NCBI GenBank assembly: GCA_018607135.1
Contig: JABBCA010000104.1
Span: 62,001-126,000, forward strand
Direction of reading: 5' to 3'
Length of the DNA stretch: 64,000 nucleotides
From: Opitutales bacterium
GTDB lineage: Bacteria; Verrucomicrobiota; Verrucomicrobiia; Opitutales; Coraliomargaritaceae
The position numbers and the translations under genes were made by a program. How positions within the stretch are numbered: position 1 is the first letter of the stretch; every line of letters starts with the position of its first letter. This document shows positions 8,629 to 17,343 of this stretch, one piece after another. The notes beneath the pieces were generated by a model. The model searched no databases. It was given only the letters and a program-made list of their open reading frames with translations, and had not been told where the DNA came from.

Positions 8629-9585
8629 CTAGGCTAGTTTTGATTTAACGATGTCTCGAACTTTCAACATGTCTTGTCCGAAGACCCGTATTCCTTGGGA
8701 AAGCTTTTCGGTTGCCATGGCATCTTCATTCATGAGCCAACGGAAAGATTTTTCGGAAACGTCTAGTTTCTCGATGTCAGCGCTCGCCGCGGCCTTTGGG
8801 TCAAGCTTCCGTGGGACGGGCGCATCCATGTTTTGCAGTTCTTCAAGAAGGTTGGGGCTGATGGTTAGGAGGTCGCAACCGGCAAGGCCAAGGATTTCAC
8901 CGATGTTTCGGAAGCTCGCGCCCATGACTTCAGTTTTATAACCAAATTTTTTGTAATAAGTGTAAATTTCTTGGACACTTTCGACTCCGGGATCGTTCTC
9001 CGCAGTATATTCGGTGTCGGTATTCGCTTTGAACCAATCTAGAATGCGCCCTACAAAAGGTGAAATGAGCTGTGCTCCCGCTTCAGCGCAGGCAGCTGCC
9101 TGAGCAAGAGAGAAAAGTAGGGTCATATTGCAGCGGATACCTTCTTTTTCTAGAGTTTTAGCAGCTTGGATGCCCTCCCATGTGGATGCCATCTTGATGA
9201 GTATGCGCTCTCGAGATGTGCCATTTGCCTCGTAGAGTGCAATGAGCTCTCGGGCTTTGGCAATGGTTGCCTCGACATCAAAGGATAGGCATGCGTCGAC
9301 TTCAGTGGATACGCGGCCTGGGACAATTTCTAAGATTTTTTGCCCAAACCCTACCAATAGGTGATCCACTACGAGATCGACTCGTGCATCACCGCTCAGG
9401 CCTGAGTCTGCGGTGGAAGCGATTGCTTCGTCTAGAACGACCGCATATTCCTCCTTTTGGAGTGCCTTGAGTATCAGCGAAGGATTTGTGGTCGCATCTT
9501 GCGGCGTGTAAGCGGCCAGTGTTTCGAAGTCGCCAGTATCTGCAACTACAGTAGTGAGTTCTTTAAGTGCTTGGAGTGAATTCAT
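8629..9585 (-). CDS. tal: Transaldolase (class I, TalB type)
   Basis: This pentose-phosphate pathway enzyme (318 residues) transfers a dihydroxyacetone unit from sedoheptulose 7-phosphate to glyceraldehyde 3-phosphate. The Schiff-base lysine is K131 in [11 protein letters not shown], matching the TalB position. Other signatures are D-A-T-T-N-P-S near residue 30 and [11 protein letters not shown]. The length equals classical E. coli-type transaldolases, not the short 220-residue form. It is followed by its own terminator. Confidence 0.96.
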   Translation of the reverse strand: MNSLQALKELTTVVADTGDFETLAAYTPQDATTNPSLILKALQKEEYAVVLDEAIASTADSGLSGDARVDLVVDHLLVGFGQKILEIVPGRVSTEVDACLSFDVEATIAKARELIALYEANGTSRERILIKMASTWEGIQAAKTLEKEGIRCNMTLLFSLAQAAACAEAGAQLISPFVGRILDWFKANTDTEYTAENDPGVESVQEIYTYYKKFGYKTEVMGASFRNIGEILGLAGCDLLTISPNLLEELQNMDAPVPRKLDPKAAASADIEKLDVSEKSFRWLMNEDAMATEKLSQGIRVFGQDMLKVRDIVKSKLA

Positions 9586-9638
9586 CTTGGCAAGCTCGCA
9601 TGCTTGCTGGTGAATATCAAACTACTTTTCTATGATAA

Positions 9639-10049
9639 TCATTCATGCGCTTTATTTGAACGCTTACTGAGTGCTTCTATGATTAAGCAGGCCCAGCCCG
9701 TAATTAGGCTGATCCCACCCAGTGGAGTGATTGGGCCAAGCCATCTTGGCCCGTCCAGCGACAGCCAATATAAGGATCCTGAAAAGAGTAATATACCGAC
9801 GGTAAAGCAACAGACGCATACTAGCGAAAGGCGTTTCCCCGTGCTGACGAGTCCACAGAGTATTAGTGCGAGCGCATGCCACATCTGGTAATCGACTGCG
9901 GTTTTCCAGGTTTCGGTTGAGTCGTTGTGTATCAACGAGTCTTTTAGGGCATGCGCCCCAAAAGCACCCAATATTACTGCGATTAGTGCGAACAATGCGC
10001 CAATTATGATGGAAGGGTTCGATTTGCTCATCTTGTTGGGTGCGTGCAT
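9639..10049 (-). CDS. DUF423 family small inner-membrane protein
   Basis: This protein of about 136 residues has four predicted membrane helices. The first carries the family hallmark G-A-F-G-A-H-A-L-K, and T-P-L-G-G-I-S-L-I-T-G-W lies in the last. Homologues include E. coli YgdD; the function is not known. A second Met at 10031 is an equally good start. It lies about 53 bases upstream of tal on the same strand. Confidence 0.85.
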   Translation of the reverse strand: MHAPNKMSKSNPSIIIGALFALIAVILGAFGAHALKDSLIHNDSTETWKTAVDYQMWHALALILCGLVSTGKRLSLVCVCCFTVGILLFSGSLYWLSLDGPRWLGPITPLGGISLITGWACLIIEALSKRSNKAHE

Positions 10050-10227
10050 TTAAAATGTAATTAGACAATTTTCAGCAAATAACACGCAAAATGAACAATT
10101 TTGCGCCAAGTTAGCTCAGTGGTGGCGTTTGTATACAAATTTTGGGTTTAGATTTAGGCAGCTGCATCCGCGTTCAAAATTTTAGACTTGCTTTCCTAAC
10201 TATTATCAGCATTTAAGTGAACCGAAT

Positions 10228-10794
10228 ATGCGTATTAATCTTATTAATGTATTTGCTGCTGCAGCACTCGCTTTGGCTACTTTTACGAATTTGCATGCCG
10301 CCGATTCGAGTTCGGATGCTGAACGTATTGCTCGTTTGGAAGCTCGCTTGTTGGAGTTAGAGTCTCGCTTGGCAGATACTGAGCAAGAAACTAAAGAGGT
10401 GAAAGTCTTGGCTTCAAGTGTAGCCGCTTCGGGTGGCAGTGATTCTAGTATTCTTGGCAATAAAGCTACCTTTGATATTTTAGCTGGCAGTGCATGGCGC
10501 AATCTTCGTTGGACTCAAGAAGAGCAATGGGAAGGCGTTAAGCGCGGAGTTACTGAAGAGAAGGTGATTGAATTACTAGGTTATCCACCACGTTCAGTAG
10601 ATTCGCTCAAGCCTCGTATAGACAAAGTTTATTGGTATGAGACCAGTCTCCGCGACAGCAGCACTGGTATGCGTGGTAAAATATCTTTCAAGAAGGGGCG
10701 TGTAGTCTCTGTTGAAAAGCCGAATTTTAATATTAAGCCTGCAGCTGCAACGCCAGGATCGCAATCTGAAGCTGCTCGTCAACGCCTTCCATAA
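10228..10794 (+). CDS. Secreted coiled-coil protein with a BamE/SmpA-like domain
   Basis: The product has 188 residues: a signal peptide (cleavage near L-H-A-A-D), then a heptad-like coiled coil of alternating Arg/Glu/Leu (about 31-60), then a compact domain at about 105-160. That domain contains G-V-T-E-E-K-V-I-E-L-L-G-Y-P-P-R-S and a Y-W-Y strand, the layout of SmpA/OmlA (BamE) domains: a short helix followed by a strand with aromatic residues. BamE proteins are usually lipoproteins of the outer-membrane assembly machine; this one has no lipobox, so only the fold is inferred. It precedes the porin gene on the same strand by 114 bases. Confidence 0.7.
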   Translation: MRINLINVFAAAALALATFTNLHAADSSSDAERIARLEARLLELESRLADTEQETKEVKVLASSVAASGGSDSSILGNKATFDILAGSAWRNLRWTQEEQWEGVKRGVTEEKVIELLGYPPRSVDSLKPRIDKVYWYETSLRDSSTGMRGKISFKKGRVVSVEKPNFNIKPAAATPGSQSEAARQRLP

Positions 10795-10875
10795 TTAATA
10801 AATTTATATCAGCATTATGCTATCTGGCGTAACATATGCTGCATCTACTTTTAGCTCGATCATCAATCGCTGCTG

Positions 10876-10908
10876 AAAAACAAACAAAACAAATAAATAA
10901 ACAATACT
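10876..10908 (+). promoter_or_regulatory. A/C-rich leader upstream of the porin gene
   Basis: The 33 bases before the porin start are almost purely A and C (AAAAACAAACAAAACAAATA...) with no Shine-Dalgarno. Unstructured A-rich leaders favour S1-dependent initiation and are common before highly expressed genes in lineages with few SD sites. Confidence 0.45.
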
Positions 10909-11937
10909 ATGAAAAACAAAATTGCTATCGCATCTGCATTCCTTGCAGCTTCTAGCTTTTCGACTGCGGAGATCGTTATCAACGACTTCCTTTCTTTCGA
11001 AGGCTTTATCGATATGTCCTACTACCACGTTGACGGTGAATACGACAAAGACGACGTTTCAGAAAACAGCTTCCAAATCGACCAAGTTGAAATCAGCTGG
11101 TTATTCGATTTTGATCCTGTAACTGCGCAAATCGATCTTCAATACGAAGGTGGTGACAGCGACACAATCGTTGAGCAAGCATTTGCAACCTACCACTTCG
11201 ATAACGGTGGTGCAATCACAGCTGGTCGCTACGCTTCAATGCTTGGCTTCGAAGCTTTTGAGCCAACTGGTCTTTACCAATACTCATTCGCTTACGATCT
11301 AGGTGTTCTTCTCCCTGGTTATAACCAAGGTGTTAAATACACTTACGAGACTGACAGCACATTCTTCGGTATCTCTTTGCAAGATAGCGGTGTGACTGAT
11401 GCATACGACAATCGCCTAGGCGGTAACGATGATGACTTCAGTGATGACGGTGGTTTCGGTGTTGAAGTTGCTGGTGCACTCTACATGGACAACGGTCTCT
11501 CTTTCTTCCTTGGCGGTGCTATTGAAGATGGTGATAACGGTGATTCTTACATCGTGAATTCCTATGTTACTTTCGAAACAGGTGCATGGATTTTCGCTGG
11601 TGAAGTTAACTACGGTGAGTCAGACTTCGACGTAAATGATTTCTACGGCTTCGGATTCGGAGAAACAGAAATCTTCAGCGCTCTTATTATGGCTAACTTC
11701 GCTTACAGCGATGCAGCATCTATCACAGCACGTGTTAGCTACATCGACGGCGAAGATGACGGAATCTTCGGTGGTTACGATTTTGAGCTTATCAAGTATA
11801 CACTTGCTCATGGTTATGCATTCACAGACAACCTTTTCCTAGTAACTGAAGTCAGCTACGCGGACGGTGAAATCTATGACGGTGATGAAGAGTTTGACGC
11901 TCTCAGCGCTGCTGTAGAGCTTATCTTCTCCTTCTAA
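10909..11937 (+). CDS. Outer-membrane beta-barrel porin (OmpL-like, BBP2 type)
   Basis: The product has 342 residues: a signal peptide (cleaved after S-T-A), then alternating amphipathic strands with many Asp/Glu/Gly turns, and a C-terminal strand ending in L-I-F-S-F with terminal Phe, the usual barrel-assembly signal. The N-terminal F-L-S-F-E-G-F-I-D-M-S-Y and the E-Q-A-F-A-T-Y-H/A-G-R-Y motifs fit the putative beta-barrel porin-2 family. It should allow diffusion of small solutes, and the strongly acidic loops may favour cations. Codon use differs from its neighbours (TTC, TAC, AAC, GGT and CTT/CTC dominate), as expected for a very highly expressed gene. A strong terminator follows. Confidence 0.85.
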   Translation: MKNKIAIASAFLAASSFSTAEIVINDFLSFEGFIDMSYYHVDGEYDKDDVSENSFQIDQVEISWLFDFDPVTAQIDLQYEGGDSDTIVEQAFATYHFDNGGAITAGRYASMLGFEAFEPTGLYQYSFAYDLGVLLPGYNQGVKYTYETDSTFFGISLQDSGVTDAYDNRLGGNDDDFSDDGGFGVEVAGALYMDNGLSFFLGGAIEDGDNGDSYIVNSYVTFETGAWIFAGEVNYGESDFDVNDFYGFGFGETEIFSALIMANFAYSDAASITARVSYIDGEDDGIFGGYDFELIKYTLAHGYAFTDNLFLVTEVSYADGEIYDGDEEFDALSAAVELIFSF

Positions 11938-11977
11938 TTTGGCTTTTGCCTGATTAGATCGTAAAGAAATCTTATTC

Positions 11978-12010
11978 AAAGCCCTCCGGTTTATGCCGGG
12001 GGGCTTTTTC
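11978..12010 (+). terminator. Rho-independent terminator of the porin gene
   Basis: AAAGCCCTCCGG pairs with CCGGGGGGCTTT (one G-T pair) around TTTATG and is followed by a T-run. It overlaps the last codons of hemA on the opposite strand. Confidence 0.85.
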
Positions 12011-13052
12011 GTGCCTGCAGCTCTCGGCGGCGAAGTTGCAGCCAAAGGGTCCACGCGTGGCGCTTTAAGATGTCGCGGGCCTTGTCGATCTCGGCGCGCC
12101 GTTGCTCTATATTCTCATTCGCGATCGCGGAGAGGTCGTCGAGGTTGTAGAGATAAACGTTGTCGAGCTCTTCGGCTTCTGGGCTAATGTCTCGTGGCAT
12201 CGCAAGGTCGATGAGAAAGCAGGGTCGCTCTGGTCGTGACTTTAGCGCTGGCGCAAGATTCGCCTTAGTCAAGATCGGTTGAGGAGCCGCTGTAGAGCAA
12301 ATGATGATATCGAAGCGAGCCAATTGTTGCTCGTAGTCGCTAAACTCAATGGCTGCGCCTCCAAGCTCATGTGCGAGCTTGTGGGCATTCTCAAAGGTGC
12401 GACTGCTCACAGTAATATCGGCCACCCCGCGACTTTTGAGAGATTGAGCGGTTTTCTCAGCCACATCACCACTACCTAAGAGTAGGACACGACTATTCGA
12501 GAGCTTACCAAAGATTCGGCTAGCGAGATCGACTGCGACATTGCCGATGCTGACTTGACCACGTGTGATCGCGGTTTGAGAGCGCGCTGCCTTGGCAGCT
12601 TGGAAGCTTTTCTCGAAAAGTCGATTGAGCACAGTGGATGTGCAGCCCGCATCTTTTGCATTTGCATAGGCACTCTTCATCTGGCCGAGAATGTCGGTTT
12701 CGCCGACCATTTGGGAGTCTAGGCCTGTAGAGACCTCAAGTGCGTGCTGAAGTGCATCGAGATTGGTATGCCAGAATGAGTGCTGGTCAAATAGCTGACG
12801 GCTGATGTGGTGCTCTGCGCAGAGTAAGTCGCGAATTGCAGTCTCAATCTCGGGAGAGGTCGCTAAGCCATATATTTCCAATCGGTTGCAGGTATTGACG
12901 ATGAGGCACTCGCGGATGTTTGGAAGCGCGAAGAGTTTTTGTTGGAGGCTATTTGCTTCTTCGTGTCCTAGAGCGAAGCGCTCGCGAACTTCGAGCGGCG
13001 CTTGGTGGTGCGAACTGCCTAAGACAAACAGGGACTGTAGTGCGTCACTCAT
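11991..13052 (-). CDS. hemA: Glutamyl-tRNA reductase (short C-terminus)
   Basis: This enzyme reduces glutamyl-tRNA(Glu) to glutamate-1-semialdehyde with NADPH, the first step of the C5 haem pathway. Catalytic Cys55 lies in N-T-C-N-R-L-E-I-Y. The NADPH domain has [12 protein letters not shown] and later D-L-A-M-P-R-D-I. At 353 residues it is about 60 shorter than the usual 410-420, and most of the C-terminal dimerisation domain is missing; it ends soon after the long spine helix. The stop lies inside the porin terminator. It is the last gene of hemH-hemX-hemA, 17 bases after hemX. Confidence 0.95.
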   Translation of the reverse strand: MSDALQSLFVLGSSHHQAPLEVRERFALGHEEANSLQQKLFALPNIRECLIVNTCNRLEIYGLATSPEIETAIRDLLCAEHHISRQLFDQHSFWHTNLDALQHALEVSTGLDSQMVGETDILGQMKSAYANAKDAGCTSTVLNRLFEKSFQAAKAARSQTAITRGQVSIGNVAVDLASRIFGKLSNSRVLLLGSGDVAEKTAQSLKSRGVADITVSSRTFENAHKLAHELGGAAIEFSDYEQQLARFDIIICSTAAPQPILTKANLAPALKSRPERPCFLIDLAMPRDISPEAEELDNVYLYNLDDLSAIANENIEQRRAEIDKARDILKRHAWTLWLQLRRRELQARKSPPA

Positions 13053-13069
13053 TCAAACAATCACTTTGC

Positions 13070-13936
13070 TCACTTACTACTTTTAGCAGGTATCGGAGAG
13101 TTTTTTGGCACCTCATCTAAGCCCCGTGCAGATTGAACTGGCCAAAGAGAGGCGATTGCTAACACAAATAAAACGATCGCAGCAATCGCATGTCGTTTGG
13201 TGACGAGTTTTTTCTGTAGACGAAGCACGACGACAATCAGATATCCGATCCAAATGAAACAGGTGACTCCGAGCTTAAATAACGGGACAAGGTCGGGGTT
13301 ATTGACCCAGAAGACCGCGCCAAAGATGAGTGCGGCAGTGAGCACGGTAACACCAGTGATCATTAAGCGTTTGGCGATTAGGTCGAGCTGTTGGATCGAT
13401 GGCAGGTATTGGTAGACGCCGCCAAACTGCTTCTTTTTGAGGCCGTGCTGTTGAATCAAGAACATGGCAGAGACCAAGGCAACAATCGCAAACACCCCAT
13501 AGCTGAAAATTGCGAGTGCCGCATGTAGCTCAATCCAAGGATTTCCGCCAAAGATACCCGCGGGATAGGGGCGATCCCATGCTGGAACTAGCATGCTGCC
13601 ACCTGCGAGTAGGGTGCTTAGCCCGGCAGTGAAGAGTCCAAGTAGTCTGAGTCGAAAGACGGGGCCAATAATGAAATAAAGCAGCACCAGTGACCAAGCA
13701 ATGAATTGAGCGATTTCAAAAATGTTGCCCAGTGGGCATGCTTTGATATCCGCGCCGCGTAGGTTTAAACCGAGCGTTTGAATTAGGAAGCCTCCGGTTA
13801 GGAGCGCAAACATCAGCGCGCGAGGGTAGGGCTTTTTGAGAATCAAGAGCACGCAGCCGATCACAAATGCTGCAAGGTAAACAAGCGCACCGATCCCGAA
13901 AGCAGTGCGGTCAGTCATGGCAATTGCATCTAACAT
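13070..13936 (-). CDS. HemX-like membrane protein (cytochrome c assembly protein family)
   Basis: This integral membrane protein (288 residues, about eight helices) belongs to the CcsA/HemX family. The central [14 protein letters not shown] motif carries the conserved His before a helix. The tryptophan-rich WWD haem-handling motif of true CcsA is not recognisable where it should be ([11 protein letters not shown]), so HemX is the better label. HemX proteins sit beside hemA and are thought to affect glutamyl-tRNA reductase levels; the location between hemH and hemA supports that. A start at 13918 (M-T-D-R-T) is equally possible. Confidence 0.85.
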   Translation of the reverse strand: MLDAIAMTDRTAFGIGALVYLAAFVIGCVLLILKKPYPRALMFALLTGGFLIQTLGLNLRGADIKACPLGNIFEIAQFIAWSLVLLYFIIGPVFRLRLLGLFTAGLSTLLAGGSMLVPAWDRPYPAGIFGGNPWIELHAALAIFSYGVFAIVALVSAMFLIQQHGLKKKQFGGVYQYLPSIQQLDLIAKRLMITGVTVLTAALIFGAVFWVNNPDLVPLFKLGVTCFIWIGYLIVVVLRLQKKLVTKRHAIAAIVLFVLAIASLWPVQSARGLDEVPKNSPIPAKSSK

Positions 13937-14010
13937 GATAATACGGTAATGAGGTTCTACGTGATGAGATTACCTATGTTGAATTGCCTGACGCTAGAAG
14001 GCTAGGAATT

Positions 14011-15078
14011 TTAGCGCTGAACGTAGGCGGGCGGGGTTGCCTTCGCGTGCTCAAGTTCGCCCGCGAGCCAGGCGTTAACTTTGCCTTCAAGGAAATCGAT
14101 GAATTTATCGTGTTCGTTCAAGCAAGGGATTTGCTCAAAGTCTTCGCCACCTGCCTCTAGGAAGCTGTCGCGCCCTTCTTCTGCGATTTCTTCTAAGGTT
14201 TCTAAACAGTCTGCGGTAAACGCAGGGCACATTACTTTCACACGAGTCGTGCCTTCTTTGGCCAGTTGTTCAAGTGTCTTGTCGGTGTATGGCTGTAGCC
14301 AAGGGTCGCGGCCTAAGCGCGATTGAAAGGTCATCATGTATTTCTCCTTCGGCAGGCCTGCGGCAGCGACGAATTTCTCCACAGTCATTGCGCATTGGTG
14401 ACGATAGCAGGTGCCATGTGCTGGGTGACAGGTGTTACAGCAATCGTGCGTGGTCAGACAGTGATTATGGGAGGGATCTCCTTTTACCAAGTGCCGTTGG
14501 GGAATCCCGTGGAAGGAAAAGACCAGCTTATCAAAGTCTCCTTTTTCGAGTGATGGGCGTGCACGTTCCACCAATGCGTCAATGTAGGCAGGGTCTTGGT
14601 AGAAGGGTTGCAGCAAAGTCGTTTTCATGTCTGGCATTTGCTCGCGTATGGCATCCATGGTGTGCACGACAGCTGTTTCGTAGCTAGACATCGCGTAGTG
14701 CGGATACATCGGCACGATAAAGAGGTCGTCGACGCCTTGCTTCACAAGACTTTCGATCGCTCCAGATGTGCTCGGTGTGCCGTAGCGCATGCCCAGTTCG
14801 ACAGGGATGTCGAGTCGTTCGGCAAGTTTCGCTTGTTGACCTTCTGAAATGAGGATGAGGGGTGAGCCCTCATCGCGCCAAATACTCGCGTAAGCCGCTG
14901 CCGACTCCTTGGGGCGAGTCGGTAAGATCAGGCAGTTGACTAGAAACCAACGGATTGCATAGGGCGCATCGAGCACACGGCCGTCCATTAGAAACTCACG
15001 CAAATAGCGCCGCACGTCGCTGACTTCGGCTGAATCCGGCGAGCCGAGATTTAAAAGTATAACGCCTTTTTTTGACAT
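14011..15078 (-). CDS. hemH: Ferrochelatase with a cysteine-rich insert
   Basis: This 355-residue enzyme inserts iron into protoporphyrin IX, the last step of haem synthesis. Key features are L-L-N-L-G-S-P-D at the start, catalytic His190 in [10 protein letters not shown], and the acidic C-L-E-T-L-E-E-I motif. After the catalytic His comes a segment with six Cys (207, 213, 214, 217, 224, 229) and several His, ending C-Y-R-H-Q-C. Related Cys segments occur in other bacterial ferrochelatases and some forms bind [2Fe-2S]. The first gene of the hemH-hemX-hemA unit, it is divergent from the HNH gene. Confidence 0.95.
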   Translation of the reverse strand: MSKKGVILLNLGSPDSAEVSDVRRYLREFLMDGRVLDAPYAIRWFLVNCLILPTRPKESAAAYASIWRDEGSPLILISEGQQAKLAERLDIPVELGMRYGTPSTSGAIESLVKQGVDDLFIVPMYPHYAMSSYETAVVHTMDAIREQMPDMKTTLLQPFYQDPAYIDALVERARPSLEKGDFDKLVFSFHGIPQRHLVKGDPSHNHCLTTHDCCNTCHPAHGTCYRHQCAMTVEKFVAAAGLPKEKYMMTFQSRLGRDPWLQPYTDKTLEQLAKEGTTRVKVMCPAFTADCLETLEEIAEEGRDSFLEAGGEDFEQIPCLNEHDKFIDFLEGKVNAWLAGELEHAKATPPAYVQR

Positions 15079-15126
15079 GTCATAGAGAAGGGCACCAAAT
15101 CGTAACTTGTCAAACCGAAGGTAGTG

Positions 15127-15154
15127 TTGACAGGTGGGAGTCTTTTGCTATCTG
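15127..15154 (+). promoter_or_regulatory. Candidate sigma-70 promoter of the HNH gene
   Basis: A perfect -35 box TTGACA (15127-15132) is followed after 16 bases by TATCTG as -10 (15149-15154). Transcription would start near 15161, only a few bases before the ATG at 15167, which argues against the upstream GTG at 15134. Confidence 0.4.
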
Positions 15155-15166
15155 GTAGTGTTCCAG

Positions 15167-15769
15167 ATGGGCACTGGTCTAAAATATCGCGTCCTTGTTC
15201 TGAACCGACTGTGGCAAGCAGTGAACATCGTCGGCGTTCAGCGGACCTTTAGCCTCTTATTACAAGACCATGCGCAAGTGATCTATACGGGCGATGAGAG
15301 CTTTCAAGTAATGGATTCTACGAAATGGCTCGCGCATTCGATGGAGAACGAGCCCGCAGATGATGAGGCCTTTATTCAAACGGTGCGTATGCGGATTCGT
15401 GTGCCGAAGATAGTGTTGTTGCGCGACTACAGTCAACTGCCCGTGCAAGAGGTGAGGTTTTCACGTGAATCTCTATTTGAGCGAGATAGCCACAAGTGCC
15501 AGTATTGCGGCAATAATTTTGATGAAGCGCAACTGAACATGGATCACGTGATACCACGGGATCGTGGTGGTCGCACGTCTTGGGAGAATATTGTGACCTC
15601 ATGTATCCAATGTAATACCCACAAGGCAAATCGTTTGCCTCATCAAGCGAACATGCATCTCATTCGCAAACCCGAGCGTCCTAAGTGGCGACCCTTTATC
15701 AGTTCCTTAATTGGTCAGGATTACGACCCCGACTGGGATAATTTCATTAAGCTCAAGCAGACTGCCTAG
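15167..15769 (+). CDS. HNH endonuclease family protein
   Basis: The product has 200 residues. The N-terminal R-V-L-V-L-N-R-L-W-Q-A-V-N-I matches the common opening of this HNH family. The nuclease domain at about 110-165 has C-Q-Y-C-G (zinc knuckle), M-D-H-V-I-P-R-D-R-G-G (catalytic His), W-E-N-I-V-T-S-C and C-N-T-H-K-A-N-R. The four Cys and the HNH triad are intact. The family is widespread as a stand-alone chromosomal gene; its role (repair or restriction) is unsettled. There is no methylase or phage gene nearby. The start is placed by promoter position and homologue length. Confidence 0.85.
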   Translation: MGTGLKYRVLVLNRLWQAVNIVGVQRTFSLLLQDHAQVIYTGDESFQVMDSTKWLAHSMENEPADDEAFIQTVRMRIRVPKIVLLRDYSQLPVQEVRFSRESLFERDSHKCQYCGNNFDEAQLNMDHVIPRDRGGRTSWENIVTSCIQCNTHKANRLPHQANMHLIRKPERPKWRPFISSLIGQDYDPDWDNFIKLKQTA

Positions 15770-15778
15770 CGCTGAATC

Positions 15779-15855
15779 GTAGGGGCGCGACTGGACGCGT
15801 CCGTTTTCGAAACGTGATTGGCATGGCTGGCGGGCGCGTCAAGTCGCGCCCCTAC
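15779..15855. repeat. REPIN-like inverted repeat, GTAGGGGCGCGAC family (copy 1)
   Basis: The arm GTAGGGGCGCGACTGGACGC (from 15779) is repeated inverted and ends GTCGCGCCCCTAC at 15855. The arms are about 24 bases with a few mismatches, separated by about 30 bases. It fills the gap between the convergent HNH and yhbY genes. The same core occurs at 32657-32707. Confidence 0.8.
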
Positions 15856-15890
15856 AGTGCTTATGCCAAGTGACGACCATATCCGTTCTC

Positions 15891-16181
15891 TTACGCTTCT
15901 TCCGGCATATCGCGGTAGAAGATGCCGACTTTACCGACGCCGCCAATGTATTCGCATTGGTTGCTTTTGGCGATGTCTGCCTGGAATTGCTTCATTGCTG
16001 CTTTGTCCCCTTCAAAACGAATCTTAATTAAGCCGTTCTTAGTGAGCGCCATTTCAATTTCCTTGGTCACGGACTCGGATAGGCCGTTCTTGCCGATGTG
16101 AACGTGCGGCTTCAAGCGCTGCGCGATGCCGCGTAGCTCTTTTTTTTCTGCACTAGAGAGTGGAGTGTTTGCTTCGTCCAT
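15891..16181 (-). CDS. yhbY: YhbY/CRM-domain RNA-binding protein
   Basis: This single CRM domain (96 residues) begins L-S-S-A-E-K-K-E-L-R-G-I-A-Q-R-L-K-P and contains the G-K-N-G-L-S motif, a GxxG RNA-binding loop equivalent to GKxG, then L-I-K-I-R-F. YhbY associates with pre-50S ribosomes. It is 20 bases after the lipoprotein gene on the same strand and downstream of thrS, so it is probably co-transcribed with them. Confidence 0.93.
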   Translation of the reverse strand: MDEANTPLSSAEKKELRGIAQRLKPHVHIGKNGLSESVTKEIEMALTKNGLIKIRFEGDKAAMKQFQADIAKSNQCEYIGGVGKVGIFYRDMPEEA

Positions 16182-16201
16182 AATTGGGAACTTGTCGTAT
16201 T

Positions 16202-17296
16202 TTATTGCACTGGTGCTACATTGACTAGAACGAACGGGTGCAAGTCATTGTTTTGTTTTGTGAGTTCGAAGTATAGAGTCCGTGCTCCGATTACACAGGC
16301 ATAAATGAGCTTTTGATTCTCTAGTGCGGGTATCTCGAAAATACCAGCGCTCGAAGGGCTTAGCGTTTCCGATGCATTTGCGGTTAAGTATTCGTCGAGT
16401 AGCGCGAGCCGCGTATTTTCAAAAGATTTCCACTCTGCTAAAATTACTGCACGATTTTTAAGTATGGCTTGCTGCCTGTTTTCGATTTTTCGAAGTTCAC
16501 TGCGAAGTCCAGTAAACTCTTGGGTGAATTCGCGCAGGCCGTCTAAGTAAGCTTCATTGGCGCTTCTCATGATACCAGAAGTGCCGTTGGGGCTCATTTC
16601 AGACGTCTTTCTGCTCCACTGTCGAAGTATCCGCTGAAGTGCATCGATCCTTTGGTCTAAATCATCGAGAGTTGCGTTGTGGGCAATTCCTTCTACAGAG
16701 CGAGTGAGTTCAGGCGAGCTACTCATGGTCTTTTCCTTCAAGATCGTATAGGAACCATAGTAGTATCTCCGATTGGTATATATGGTATCCCCACTGATAT
16801 AAGAATAGGTGCCATAGCGTCTGGAGCTGCGCGGGACGTATCCTGAGTCGGTCTCTGACTGAGGGATGACTGTTTTGAGTTCTTCTAGTTTATCTTCCAG
16901 CGCAATGTATTCGCTGCTAGAACTGGTATCGCCACCAGAATCGAGCACAGATCGAATGAGCTCTTGTTCCTGATTTAGAATATCTGCAATACCCTTAGAA
17001 AGTTTGGGGACTATAAGGATTTGTGGAGTGGACCTAAAATAGCTGTTCCAAGGCTCATTTAAAACTACATGATTCGCTGTTTCGGGTTCAACTGGTTCTT
17101 TTCTGGCAAGCTCAGGTAGTGCCGTGGCCTCTTTTAGCTCAGGTTGTTCAGTGGCACTCTCGGCTACAGCTGGTGGAATCTCAGTTTTCGTTTCAGGTTC
17201 AGAACGACTCTCTGGTTCAACATGAATTACTGTAGGTTTACAGCCTGTAATGCATGTTAAGAGGCAAAACGCTAAAAGTGAAAAATGGGTTTTCAT
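16202..17296 (-). CDS. Lipoprotein of unknown function with Pro/Glu linker and helical C-terminus
   Basis: The product has 364 residues. The signal peptide ends in a lipobox L-L-T-C-I-T-G-C, so Cys19 would be lipidated. Residues 25-80 form a Glu/Pro/Thr-rich flexible linker. A Tyr-rich patch (about 160-182, with Y-G-T-Y-S-Y and R-R-Y-Y-Y-G-S-Y) follows, then a long helical section at about 205-310 with coiled-coil character (D-D-L-D-Q-R-I-D-A-L-Q-R-I-L). No known domain is recognised. It lies between thrS and yhbY on one strand. Confidence 0.7.
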   Translation of the reverse strand: MKTHFSLLAFCLLTCITGCKPTVIHVEPESRSEPETKTEIPPAVAESATEQPELKEATALPELARKEPVEPETANHVVLNEPWNSYFRSTPQILIVPKLSKGIADILNQEQELIRSVLDSGGDTSSSSEYIALEDKLEELKTVIPQSETDSGYVPRSSRRYGTYSYISGDTIYTNRRYYYGSYTILKEKTMSSSPELTRSVEGIAHNATLDDLDQRIDALQRILRQWSRKTSEMSPNGTSGIMRSANEAYLDGLREFTQEFTGLRSELRKIENRQQAILKNRAVILAEWKSFENTRLALLDEYLTANASETLSPSSAGIFEIPALENQKLIYACVIGARTLYFELTKQNNDLHPFVLVNVAPVQ

Positions 17297-17343
17297 TGTG
17301 TGCTAACCAATACCTTGGCATTGATTAGGCAAGTTCCAAGCGG

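Noticed and set aside
10109-10135. tRNA-like string TTAGCTCAGTGGT
   Set aside because: It resembles a D-arm, but there is no matching D-stem, anticodon arm, T-loop or acceptor stem around it.
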